Part shown: positions 1 through 5,578 of the stretch, piece by piece
How positions within the stretch are numbered: the first letter of the stretch is position 1
How the letters are laid out: every line of letters begins with the position of its first letter
From: Planctomycetaceae bacterium
GTDB lineage: Bacteria > Planctomycetota > Planctomycetia > Pirellulales > Pirellulaceae
Assembly (NCBI GenBank): GCA_024642765.1
Contig: JAHEAM010000280.1
Location: 1-5,578, forward strand
Reading direction: 5' to 3'
DNA length: 5,578 nt
The notes under the pieces: generated by a model
What the model was told of the DNA's origin: nothing
Seen by the model: only the letters and a program-made list of their open reading frames with translations
Database searches by the model: none
Program-made: the position numbers and the translations under genes

Positions 1-886
1 CGTAAAGGGTACTCTTCTCTACGCCGAGCAGATCAGTATTGGTTGCAAGCGGTTGGTCGGCAGTGACAATTTCGCCGGGAGTCACATGGAACTGCAAAAA
101 GCCACCACGTTTCGCTCGAATCCATTTTGATTTTGCGATCACAATTTGGTGGGACGGAATAACAGGTGTTCCATGTAGCATCCCCAATTCGCGTAGTACG
201 TTTTTGATACCGTTTATGGTCGTCTCGACGATACTTGGTTCAACTTTCCAGACTTCGCCTCCTTCGAGAATGATCGTTGGACAGCCGGCACGGCAGGCTT
301 CACGTCGGAATGAACATTCGGGCCCCTTGCCATCGATAATCAATTCGCAACCAAATGCCCTCGCAATCCGTGCTACCTGTGGATCGCGCATGTCGCCACG
401 AACATTGGGATAATTTGTTCGCCTTACAGCCGCAGTATGCAAGTCAATTCCAAAATCACTACGAAGCACTATTTCTTGAAAGACGTTGTGAGCCATCCGG
501 CTGGCCAAACTGCCTTCTGCAGTACCTGGAAAGAAACGATTGAGATCACGGCGGTCTGGCAAATACCTTGAGTGGCGTTCAAATGCAAGCAAATTGAGAA
601 CTGGAACCAGGATCAGATTACCGCATGCCAGTTCTAAATCACCGGCGTGAAGCAGTTGTCGTATCGCCCCAGTACCGTTAATCTCGTCGCCGTGCAATGC
701 TGCTGTAATAAAAACAGTTGGTCCCTCGCGTTGGGCTCGCCGAACTTGAATCGGAATCTCTACGTACATCCCACTGTAGCTTTCACTTATCTTCAGCTTA
801 ACGTTTTTCGATTCACCGGGCGCAATGCTTTCATTTCGCCAGGTCGCGATGGATTTACGTTGGTAGTGTTTCGTATTTTTCGTCAT
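1..886 (-). CDS. AstE/AspA-family zinc deacylase (succinylglutamate desuccinylase/aspartoacylase-like), C-terminus cut by window edge
   Basis: Reading from an ATG at 886, the frame stays open for 295 codons to the window edge. It encodes a member of the M14-like succinylglutamate desuccinylase/aspartoacylase family, cytosolic zinc enzymes that hydrolyse N-acyl amino acids. Visible motifs are the zinc site H65-G-D-E68 in AALHGDEINGTG, the family signature DRRDLNRFFPG (residues 111-121), the third zinc ligand H150 in IDLHTAA, and a likely catalytic glutamate E208 in IILEGGE. From about residue 240 a beta-rich C-terminal domain begins (GGFLQFHVTPGEIV). Relatives are usually around 320-370 residues, so probably only a few dozen residues are missing. 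No signal peptide is seen. The start lies 14 bp after the rimK-like stop with no clear Shine-Dalgarno, suggesting translational coupling in one operon. The substrate cannot be told from sequence; deacylation of an acyl-amino acid or removal of a RimK-added residue are both possible. Confidence 0.9.
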   Translation of the reverse strand, partial: MTKNTKHYQRKSIATWRNESIAPGESKNVKLKISESYSGMYVEIPIQVRRAQREGPTVFITAALHGDEINGTGAIRQLLHAGDLELACGNLILVPVLNLLAFERHSRYLPDRRDLNRFFPGTAEGSLASRMAHNVFQEIVLRSDFGIDLHTAAVRRTNYPNVRGDMRDPQVARIARAFGCELIIDGKGPECSFRREACRAGCPTIILEGGEVWKVEPSIVETTINGIKNVLRELGMLHGTPVIPSHQIVIAKSKWIRAKRGGFLQFHVTPGEIVTADQPLATNTDLLGVEKSTLY

Positions 887-900
887 GTGACTTGGGCGTG

Positions 901-2130
901 TTACTTATTTGTTTTGATGGTTTCCATGGTCGTCGCGACGTTTGCGATTTCGGAGCCTTCGATGCGTTGCACCTTGGGTGAACGACAACTGCGAATTTTC
1001 TTGGGCACCATTTCTTTCATCGATTCTAGCTTGCCAAAACAGAGCAACCGATCTGAGGGCTCGAGCGTTCGGTCGGCGCGAGGGTTAGGGATAACAGTCG
1101 CGTTGCGATATAACGTAAGCACATTGATATCGCTTTCTCGCAATTTAGATTCTGCAATCGTCTTGTCGACAAAACTCGAACCTTCTGGAATGAAAATCTC
1201 AGCGACACCATACCCTCGGCTCACCGTGAGTCGTTGACGCACATCAATTTCTGGAAAGTCGACTTGAGCCGCTATGTAGTCAATAATGGAACCTGCAATA
1301 TCCATTTGCGTACAAGTCTCAATACCCTCCAGACCTGGTGACGAGTTTACCTCCATGACTTGGGGGCCATCGTTGCTCTCAAGCATATCAACACCCGCAA
1401 CATGGAGGCCCATGATTTGCGAAGCGCGAACAGCCGTTTGCTTGTAACTTTCATCCAATTCGACCACTTCGGTTTTGCCGCCACGGTGGACATTACTACG
1501 AAATTCTTGACCTTGAGCGACCCGTCGCATCGCCCCAACCACTTGGTCACCAACCACGAACGCCCGAATGTCTCTTCCCTTGCTCTCGGAGACAAATTTC
1601 TGCACAAGTACGTTTTGTTTTTGACTCTGAAGCAGTTCGATGATGGCCTCCGCCGACTTAATCGATTCTGCCAGTAAGACGCCTATCCCTTGAGTTCCCT
1701 CGATAAGTTTGATGATAACGGGAGCACCGCCAACTCGTTCAATCGCCGGCAACACGTCGCGTTTATCGCGGACGAAAGTTGTCTTGGGAATTCCAATGCG
1801 GTGCCGACTGAGAATTTGCAGGCTCCGCAGCTTGTCGCGTGAATTAGAAATGCCAGCGGAAGAGTTTCCACAAAAGACATCCATCTGCTCAAATTGTCGA
1901 ACAACCGCCGTTCCAAAATAGGTAATCGACGCTCCGATTCGCGGTAAAACGGCGTCGTACACTGACAAACGTTTTTGGTTGAAATACAAATCCGGTGCGC
2001 CTTCGGCAAGGTCGATCGCGAACTTCAGTGTGTCGAGGACTTTTACGGAATGCCCCCGCTGTTTGGCCGCTTCCACTAGCCGACGCGTGCTGTAGCACTT
2101 CTTGCTACACGATAAGATTCCTAGCTTCAC
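901..2130 (-). CDS. rimK: RimK-type ATP-grasp glutamate ligase fused to a C-terminal RCK_C (TrkA-C) domain
   Basis: This 409-residue protein has two parts. Residues 1-295 align from memory along nearly their full length with E. coli RimK (300 aa), the ligase that adds glutamate to the C-terminus of ribosomal protein S6 and can make poly-alpha-glutamate. Landmarks are the N-terminal KLGILS strand, VLPRIGASITYFGTAVVRQF (61-80), the ATP-binding loop EGTQGIGV (144-151), RDIRAFVVGDQVV (187-199), FRSNVHRGG (210-218) and the metal/ATP segment MEVNSSPGLEGIE (259-271). Residues about 303-378 are an addition absent from E. coli RimK and resemble an RCK_C/TrkA-C domain: a strand leading to IPEGSSFVDKTIAES, then INVLTLYRNATVIPNP, then LEPSDRLLCFG. 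A basic, low-complexity tail (379-409) follows. The GTG start is supported by a strong AGGAG six bases upstream. It lies 55 bp after the transporter and 14 bp before the deacylase. The gene symbol reflects family; the true acceptor substrate is unknown. Confidence 0.93.
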   Translation of the reverse strand: MKLGILSCSKKCYSTRRLVEAAKQRGHSVKVLDTLKFAIDLAEGAPDLYFNQKRLSVYDAVLPRIGASITYFGTAVVRQFEQMDVFCGNSSAGISNSRDKLRSLQILSRHRIGIPKTTFVRDKRDVLPAIERVGGAPVIIKLIEGTQGIGVLLAESIKSAEAIIELLQSQKQNVLVQKFVSESKGRDIRAFVVGDQVVGAMRRVAQGQEFRSNVHRGGKTEVVELDESYKQTAVRASQIMGLHVAGVDMLESNDGPQVMEVNSSPGLEGIETCTQMDIAGSIIDYIAAQVDFPEIDVRQRLTVSRGYGVAEIFIPEGSSFVDKTIAESKLRESDINVLTLYRNATVIPNPRADRTLEPSDRLLCFGKLESMKEMVPKKIRSCRSPKVQRIEGSEIANVATTMETIKTNK

Positions 2131-2136
2131 TGAATA

Positions 2137-2144
2137 CTCCTCTC
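2137..2144 (-). promoter_or_regulatory. Shine-Dalgarno site of the rimK-like gene
   Basis: On the minus strand GAGAGGAG lies six bases before the GTG at 2130. It is the best ribosome binding site in the window and fixes the non-ATG start of the ligase. It lies in the 55-bp AT-rich gap after the transporter stop codon, so the ligase has its own initiation signal even if cotranscribed. Confidence 0.8.
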
Positions 2145-2185
2145 GTGAAAAATATTAAATTCTTATCAACAGGTTGGTTGCAATC

Positions 2186-4450
2186 CTACGATTCCAACTC
2201 CATTCCGCCCGCACTTTCAACGAAAATCACGCGAGGCAAGTTCAACGTCAATTCTTCCATGCGATTGAATAAACTCATTTCACTACCTTCCTCTGGTGTT
2301 TGGAACCCGACTAGTACGATTGCAGCTTGCCCCGACTCCGCATGGATCACGTCGGCAGGTGGGGCTTGTGAAACAATCACCCTGACGTCGCATTCGATAC
2401 GCGCGCTCGCGCTTAAACCCACCAGATGCGCATGCACTTCCGACTCGGCTTCTGCATTCTCAACAACTCGCATAAGTCGGATTCGATTGGAACGCCATTC
2501 GTTATTTTTGTGCAACATGTGAGCCAACAACATCATCAATGCCCCATTCTTCATGCCACGCCACCAAACATCTATCGTTCCCGAAGGCACCAACCAATGC
2601 TGGTCTACGGTTGTCGGCTTGCTTTCGTCAGCATTGCGATGTTCGAGAAAACGCGCGGCCAAAACACTCTGTCCCATTCGGCCAATTACACGAATACTGG
2701 CGCCAAATGTTTCTGCTCTCGACGCATCCCTTGGCCAACCAAGTAATACCGTGTTGGGCTGAAGTCCTCCGATACCATGGCATTGCAACAACGACTCGAT
2801 GCCATCAGACAAAAACTGATTAATCGTGACAACTGGAAAGGCCTGCAGTTCCTCCTTGGCGATAAATTCACGCAGTACTTTCTCGTAACGTTTGCGGCGT
2901 TCGGCATGGTCCTCGATGTCTCCCGTCACAACATGGGCCAACGATAAGATACCGTGGCCCGCCGTCAGCCAATGTCCGTAGATAGGTATGTAAGCCCGCG
3001 TCCAACCGCTGCCACTGAGAGCCATAACAATTGGCCTCCAATTTTTGGGGTGACGCGTCTGCTCCTCTAGCTGCAACAATGCTCTGCGAGCTCGCTCAAA
3101 CACCACACCACTTTGCAAATCACCCCAACGCGATTCGATTTCACGCCAACGAATCAGCCAATGCAATAGCGCAATAAAACCAATCGAGACCAAAGCCCAA
3201 ACCCAGTTGATCAAAAACATTACGCCCAAGCAGCCGATCGTCCCGGCCAACGAAATGCTCCAATGGCGAAGCGGAAATGTCGGCCGATAGCTCGGGTTCT
3301 TGGTGACCGCCTCATAAAATGTCGCAAGGTTGAGCAGACCATACGTGATCATAAAGAACATCGTTATGATCGGCGCGATTGCATTCAAGTCTCCCAAGAC
3401 AATGCAAATTTGAGCAATGAAGAACGTCAACACTGTAGCGCGACGCGGTTCGTTGGTCGCGCCACTGCCAAACGAGAAAAAATTCAAAGAGCGAAAAATT
3501 TCGTCCTTGGCAAACGCTTGAAGAATACGCGGCGCACCCATCATCGAACCCAGCGCTGATGATAGTGTCGCCGCGAAAACTCCGGCGGTGATCCACATTG
3601 GCCAAATCGAAATTTCCCGAATCACCATGTTGTTTGCAATTAGCTCATCTGCTGGTCGCGCACAGCCCAACAACAGGGCTAGGGAAAGATAAACAATTCC
3701 CGTAGCAGCAACCGCCAACAAAGTTCCACGAGGAATCGAGCGAGAGGGATTTGCCAGATCGCCAGACATATTGGCTCCGGCCATAATGCCGGTAACAGCT
3801 GGGAAAAACAGCGCAAACATGGTGAAAAAGTTTTCACCTGGCTGAAATCTTGAAGTCAGATTCGTTTGAAAATTCTGTAGTTCAAAATCATTGATTGCTC
3901 CGACATAAAACGACACTAAAGCGGCGACGAGTATCGCCAAAATGAAATATTGCACTTTTATGGTCCAGCCGGCACCAATAAAAACGCAGACAAAAACTGC
4001 TAAATTCACGAGACTCGAAATTGCAATCGAGTTGCTCGCCAAACTAGGAAACGTTTGCGCAAAAGCTTCAGTGAAGCCAATCACATACATCGCTACTGAA
4101 ATGGCTTGTGCCAAGAAAAAAACGACCCCGATTGCCCCGCCAAACTCAACTCCGAGTGAGCGACTGATCAAATAGTAAGCTCCGCCACCTCGTACACGGG
4201 TGTTGGTTGCAATCGCCGACAGGGACAACGTTGTAAGAGTCGTAATAACCTTGGCAGCCAACACAATCAGAATGGCGTTAATGATCCCCGCTTGACCCAC
4301 AACTTGACCAAGCCGCAAAAACATAATGACACCGAGGATGGTCAGCGTGCACGGAGTAAACACTCCGCCAAACGTTCCAAACTTTGTGCTTTTCGAGTTA
4401 GACTGAAAATTGCCCATAAATCTTGACAAGTTCACGTTGGTGACATTCAC
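2186..4450 (-). CDS. SLC12-type cation-chloride cotransporter (Na-K-Cl cotransporter-like, APC superfamily)
   Basis: This 754-residue inner-membrane protein belongs to the SLC12 electroneutral cation-chloride cotransporters. About twelve membrane segments occupy residues 34-435, followed by a soluble C-terminal domain of about 310 residues. Family hallmarks are GTFGGVFTPCTLTILGVIMF (25-44) in TM1, AMYVIGF around Y122 in TM3, FPAVTGIMAGANMSGDL (216-232) in TM6, ATLSSALGSMMGAPRILQAF (294-313) in TM8, and the C-terminal-domain motifs RHPKNWRPIV (466-475) and IDVWWRGMKNGALMMLL (626-642). From knowledge of NKCC1, Y122 corresponds to a K+-coordinating tyrosine and A294/S297/S298 to the Na+ site, so Na+- and K+-coupled chloride transport is plausible. 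Eukaryotic members have longer termini; the long regulatory N-terminus is missing. The start is uncertain: GTG at 4450 gives this length, but ATG at 4417 (residue 12) is equally credible and neither has a Shine-Dalgarno. It heads the transporter-ligase-deacylase series. Confidence 0.92.
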   Translation of the reverse strand: MNVTNVNLSRFMGNFQSNSKSTKFGTFGGVFTPCTLTILGVIMFLRLGQVVGQAGIINAILIVLAAKVITTLTTLSLSAIATNTRVRGGGAYYLISRSLGVEFGGAIGVVFFLAQAISVAMYVIGFTEAFAQTFPSLASNSIAISSLVNLAVFVCVFIGAGWTIKVQYFILAILVAALVSFYVGAINDFELQNFQTNLTSRFQPGENFFTMFALFFPAVTGIMAGANMSGDLANPSRSIPRGTLLAVAATGIVYLSLALLLGCARPADELIANNMVIREISIWPMWITAGVFAATLSSALGSMMGAPRILQAFAKDEIFRSLNFFSFGSGATNEPRRATVLTFFIAQICIVLGDLNAIAPIITMFFMITYGLLNLATFYEAVTKNPSYRPTFPLRHWSISLAGTIGCLGVMFLINWVWALVSIGFIALLHWLIRWREIESRWGDLQSGVVFERARRALLQLEEQTRHPKNWRPIVMALSGSGWTRAYIPIYGHWLTAGHGILSLAHVVTGDIEDHAERRKRYEKVLREFIAKEELQAFPVVTINQFLSDGIESLLQCHGIGGLQPNTVLLGWPRDASRAETFGASIRVIGRMGQSVLAARFLEHRNADESKPTTVDQHWLVPSGTIDVWWRGMKNGALMMLLAHMLHKNNEWRSNRIRLMRVVENAEAESEVHAHLVGLSASARIECDVRVIVSQAPPADVIHAESGQAAIVLVGFQTPEEGSEMSLFNRMEELTLNLPRVIFVESAGGMELES

Positions 4451-4475
4451 ACAAAAAATCGCTATTCACAATATG

Positions 4476-4500
4476 GCGTTGCCTCAGCGCTGACGAACGC
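4476..4500. other. Nested inverted repeat upstream of the transporter gene
   Basis: A perfect 10-bp palindrome, TCAGCGCTGA (4484-4493), is flanked by a second pair of inverted arms, GCGTT (4476-4480) and AACGC (4496-4500), nearly symmetric about the same centre. It lies 26 bp before the GTG start and about 59 bp before the alternative ATG. On the minus strand no T-run follows directly; six Ts appear only about 15 bases later, so it is not a standard intrinsic terminator. An operator or a 5'-leader hairpin is possible. Confidence 0.35.
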
Positions 4501-4501
4501 G

Positions 4502-4523
4502 ACAACATTATTAAATAACGTGT
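4502..4523 (-). other. AT-rich imperfect hairpin just after the puuR-like stop
   Basis: Directly after the regulator's TAA stop, the minus strand reads ACACGTTATTTAATAATG and then TTGT. It can fold into a stem of about nine pairs with one G-U and one bulge around a TTA loop. There is no following U-tract and the stem is AT-rich, so termination would be weak at best. It may trim or attenuate readthrough from the regulator gene into the transporter gene. Confidence 0.25.
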
Positions 4524-5137
4524 TAAAACGTCGGAGGCGTACAAACACTGATGAGTTCGCATTCGACTTTGCCGCGATTGCGAAATCGATGCGGCAACTT
4601 GCTTTGAAAGTAATAAGCGTCACCAGACCCAAGCGTTTCATATTTTCCGCCAACGGTGACTTCGACTTCACCTCGAACGATCACCCCCGCTTCTTCGCCT
4701 TCATGCGACAGCATTGCCGGGCCGGTGTCGGCACCTGGCGCGTACGTTTCATGTAGGACCTGTAATCTTGTGGTATGCAAACACTTGCCAATCTGCCGTA
4801 GCATCAAGGGACCTTTAGAAACAATCGTCAATTCTGCAGCGCGAAAAAAAATCTGCTTTTCGTGATCGAATTCGTCCGAGAAAAAGTCCGCCAACGATAG
4901 CCCAAACACCGAGAGTATTTTTTTGATCGACGCAACAGACGGGCTGACATTGTTTTGTTCCATTTGCGAAATCGCGCCATTGGTCACGCCACTTAATTGT
5001 GCCAATTCGCGTTGGGACATTCCGTGGCTCTGCCTCAGGCGCAGCAGACGGGCTCCCACATCCAATGCTTGATCTTCCGCAGGCGTAAACACTAAGATTT
5101 CATTTGCTTTTTTGGGTAATTTTTTATTCACTGGCAT
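4523..5137 (-). CDS. puuR: PuuR-like XRE-family transcriptional regulator with cupin sensor domain
   Basis: This 204-residue cytosolic DNA-binding protein has an N-terminal lambda-repressor-type helix-turn-helix at about 29-86 (LLRLRQSHGMSQRELAQLSG, then TNGAISQMEQ and the typical GLSLADFF end). A linker follows, then a C-terminal cupin_2 ligand domain at about 125-195 (ETYAPGADTGPAMLSHEGEE, VIVRGEVEVTVGG, LPHRFRN). It resembles E. coli PuuR (185 aa), the putrescine-responsive repressor of the puu genes, even at the extreme C-terminus (CTPPTF here, HTPTTF there, recalled). The ATG at 5137 has AAGGTG nine bases upstream. It is divergent from a GABA-type aminotransferase, matching a role in GABA/polyamine catabolism. 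A strong promoter candidate precedes it and carries a PuuR-box-like sequence over its -35, suggesting autoregulation. The effector may be putrescine, another polyamine or GABA; orthology with PuuR is likely but not proven. Confidence 0.88.
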   Translation of the reverse strand: MPVNKKLPKKANEILVFTPAEDQALDVGARLLRLRQSHGMSQRELAQLSGVTNGAISQMEQNNVSPSVASIKKILSVFGLSLADFFSDEFDHEKQIFFRAAELTIVSKGPLMLRQIGKCLHTTRLQVLHETYAPGADTGPAMLSHEGEEAGVIVRGEVEVTVGGKYETLGSGDAYYFQSKLPHRFRNRGKVECELISVCTPPTF

Positions 5138-5146
5138 GCTGTGTTA

Positions 5147-5152
5147 CACCTT
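5147..5152 (-). promoter_or_regulatory. Shine-Dalgarno site of the puuR-like gene
   Basis: AAGGTG on the minus strand ends nine bases before the ATG at 5137. It supports this start, which gives a short charged lead-in before the helix-turn-helix. Confidence 0.6.
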
Positions 5153-5159
5153 ATTGCGA

Positions 5160-5187
5160 TTGCAGGGTGCTGATAATAGGCTATAGT
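5160..5187 (+). promoter_or_regulatory. Candidate sigma70 promoter of the aminotransferase gene
   Basis: TTGCAG (5160-5165) and TATAGT (5182-5187) are separated by 16 bp, each a fair match to the -35 and -10 consensus. Transcription would begin near 5194, leaving a leader of about 57 bases before the ATG at 5252. It overlaps the opposing promoter, so the two polymerases would compete. Confidence 0.45.
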
Positions 5188-5201
5188 GATTAAAATATCA
5201 A
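5173..5201 (-). promoter_or_regulatory. Candidate sigma70 promoter of the puuR-like gene
   Basis: Reading the minus strand, TTGATA (5201-5196) is followed after exactly 17 bp by TATTAT (5178-5173), a near-consensus sigma70 promoter with optimal spacing. Transcription would start near 5166, giving a short leader that contains the AAGGTG ribosome binding site. Confidence 0.6.
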
Positions 5202-5206
5202 GCACG
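5192..5206 (+). promoter_or_regulatory. Candidate PuuR-type operator
   Basis: AAAATATCAAGCACG matches 11 of 15 positions of the asymmetric E. coli PuuR recognition sequence AAAATATAATGAACA (recalled from the literature), including its first seven bases. It overlaps a short dyad, TGAT-N6-ATCA (5187-5200). It covers the predicted start point of the aminotransferase transcript and the -35 box of the regulator's own promoter, so one bound repressor could block both. AT-rich spacers can match by chance. Confidence 0.4.
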
Positions 5207-5251
5207 CCGTGTGTGGTGTGTGTTAATTCACGACGATCAATTGGGTTATTC

Positions 5252-5578
5252 ATGGGAAAAAATGAAAATTTGATCGCCCGACGGAAAGCCGTCACTCCAA
5301 TAGGCATTCCGCTGACTGAGGGCGTTGCGATTCGATCGGCACGAGGGGCAATCCTAATTGACGAGTCAGGTCGCGAACTCATTGACTTTGCTGCAGGTAT
5401 TGGCGTTATGAACGTCGGGCATTGTAATGCGGCTGTCGTCGCCGCCATTCAAGATCAGGCCGAGCAGTTGTTGCATTCTTGCATCCACATTTCGACTTAC
5501 GAACCCTATGTCGAACTATGTGAAAAACTCGCTTCTATTCTACCTCATGGTGGGCCAACGAAGGTCATGCTTACCAAT
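5252..5578 (+). CDS. gabT: Class III PLP-dependent aminotransferase, 4-aminobutyrate (GABA) type, N-terminal part
   Basis: An ATG at 5252 opens a frame of 109 codons running off the window. The product looks like the N-terminus of 4-aminobutyrate:2-oxoglutarate aminotransferase (GabT/PuuE), a cytosolic PLP enzyme that converts GABA to succinate semialdehyde while making glutamate. Evidence is the GabT-like start (NENLIARRKAVTPIG), the substrate-domain segment LIDFAAGIGVMNVGHCN (about residues 42-58), and LLHSCIHISTYEPYVELCEK (70-89), matching the family pattern SHTCF...YEPYLELCE. The frame ends at MLTN, just before the expected SGAEA PLP-phosphate loop, so the catalytic lysine is outside the window. 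The start fits the usual family length; its Shine-Dalgarno is weak (TTGGG, six bases away). It diverges from the PuuR-like regulator and probably is its target. Other class III members acting on beta-alanine or diamines remain possible. Confidence 0.85.
   Translation, partial: MGKNENLIARRKAVTPIGIPLTEGVAIRSARGAILIDESGRELIDFAAGIGVMNVGHCNAAVVAAIQDQAEQLLHSCIHISTYEPYVELCEKLASILPHGGPTKVMLTN

Noticed and set aside
997..1224. The ligase's C-terminal extension as a RimB-type zinc protease domain
   Set aside because: It is too short and lacks the aspartic-protease-like motif expected; its strand and helix pattern fits RCK_C instead.
647..1237. Long plus-strand open frame (196 codons) across the deacylase/ligase junction
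   Set aside because: It lies antisense to two well-supported genes with clear conserved motifs, and its translation shows no recognisable domain.
1995..2522. Plus-strand open frame of 175 codons across the ligase/transporter junction
   Set aside because: It is antisense to the start of the ligase and the conserved end of the transporter; its translation looks like random antisense sequence.
2186..4450. Reading the transporter as a putrescine/GABA permease (PuuP/GabP type) because it follows puuR
   Set aside because: The TM1, TM6 and TM8 signatures and the large soluble C-terminal domain with HPKNWRP are specific to SLC12 cation-chloride cotransporters, not to amine permeases.
4451..4523. 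Intrinsic terminator between puuR and the transporter gene
   Set aside because: Two hairpins are possible, but neither is GC-rich with an immediately following U-tract on the minus strand.
5209..5224. GT-rich tract and small CACG-C-CGTG dyad in the divergent spacer
   Set aside because: Short, imperfect simple sequence with no recognised function; not enough to call a repeat or operator.

Overview
The window is a gene-dense stretch of a bacterial chromosome, by eye a little under 50% GC. It has four genes on the minus strand and one divergent gene on the plus strand, and no gap longer than about 115 bases. The protein families (RimK, PuuR, GabT) point to a Gram-negative bacterium. The PuuR/GabT pair looks gammaproteobacterial, but SLC12-type transporters and RimK proteins with a C-terminal extension also occur in groups such as Planctomycetes, so the phylum is left open. 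No RNA gene, insertion sequence, CRISPR array or phage gene was seen.

Right side (about 4523-5578): a PuuR-like XRE-cupin regulator (minus) and the first 109 codons of a class III aminotransferase of the GABA/PuuE type (plus) diverge from a 114-bp spacer. That spacer holds two back-to-back sigma70-like promoters. A PuuR-box-like sequence overlaps the start region of one and the -35 of the other, the layout expected for a repressor controlling both itself and a GABA/polyamine catabolic gene.

Left side (1-4450): three minus-strand genes run in series. The first encodes a 754-residue bacterial SLC12-type cation-chloride cotransporter. After 55 bp comes a RimK-type ATP-grasp amino-acid ligase carrying a C-terminal RCK_C (TrkA-C) domain. 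After 14 bp comes an AstE/AspA (M14-like) zinc deacylase, cut by the window edge. RCK_C domains normally gate potassium channels and transporters by binding small ligands, so finding one on a glutamate ligase encoded next to an ion cotransporter is the most striking feature here.

Working model (inference): the three genes form an ion- or osmo-responsive module. The transporter moves K+/Na+/Cl-. The ligase, tuned through its RCK_C domain, adds glutamate to a protein (such as ribosomal protein S6) or a small acyl-amino acid, and the zinc hydrolase may remove or recycle an acyl or amino-acid group. The puuR/gabT pair may be only a neighbour, although puuR lies just 72 bp upstream on the same strand.
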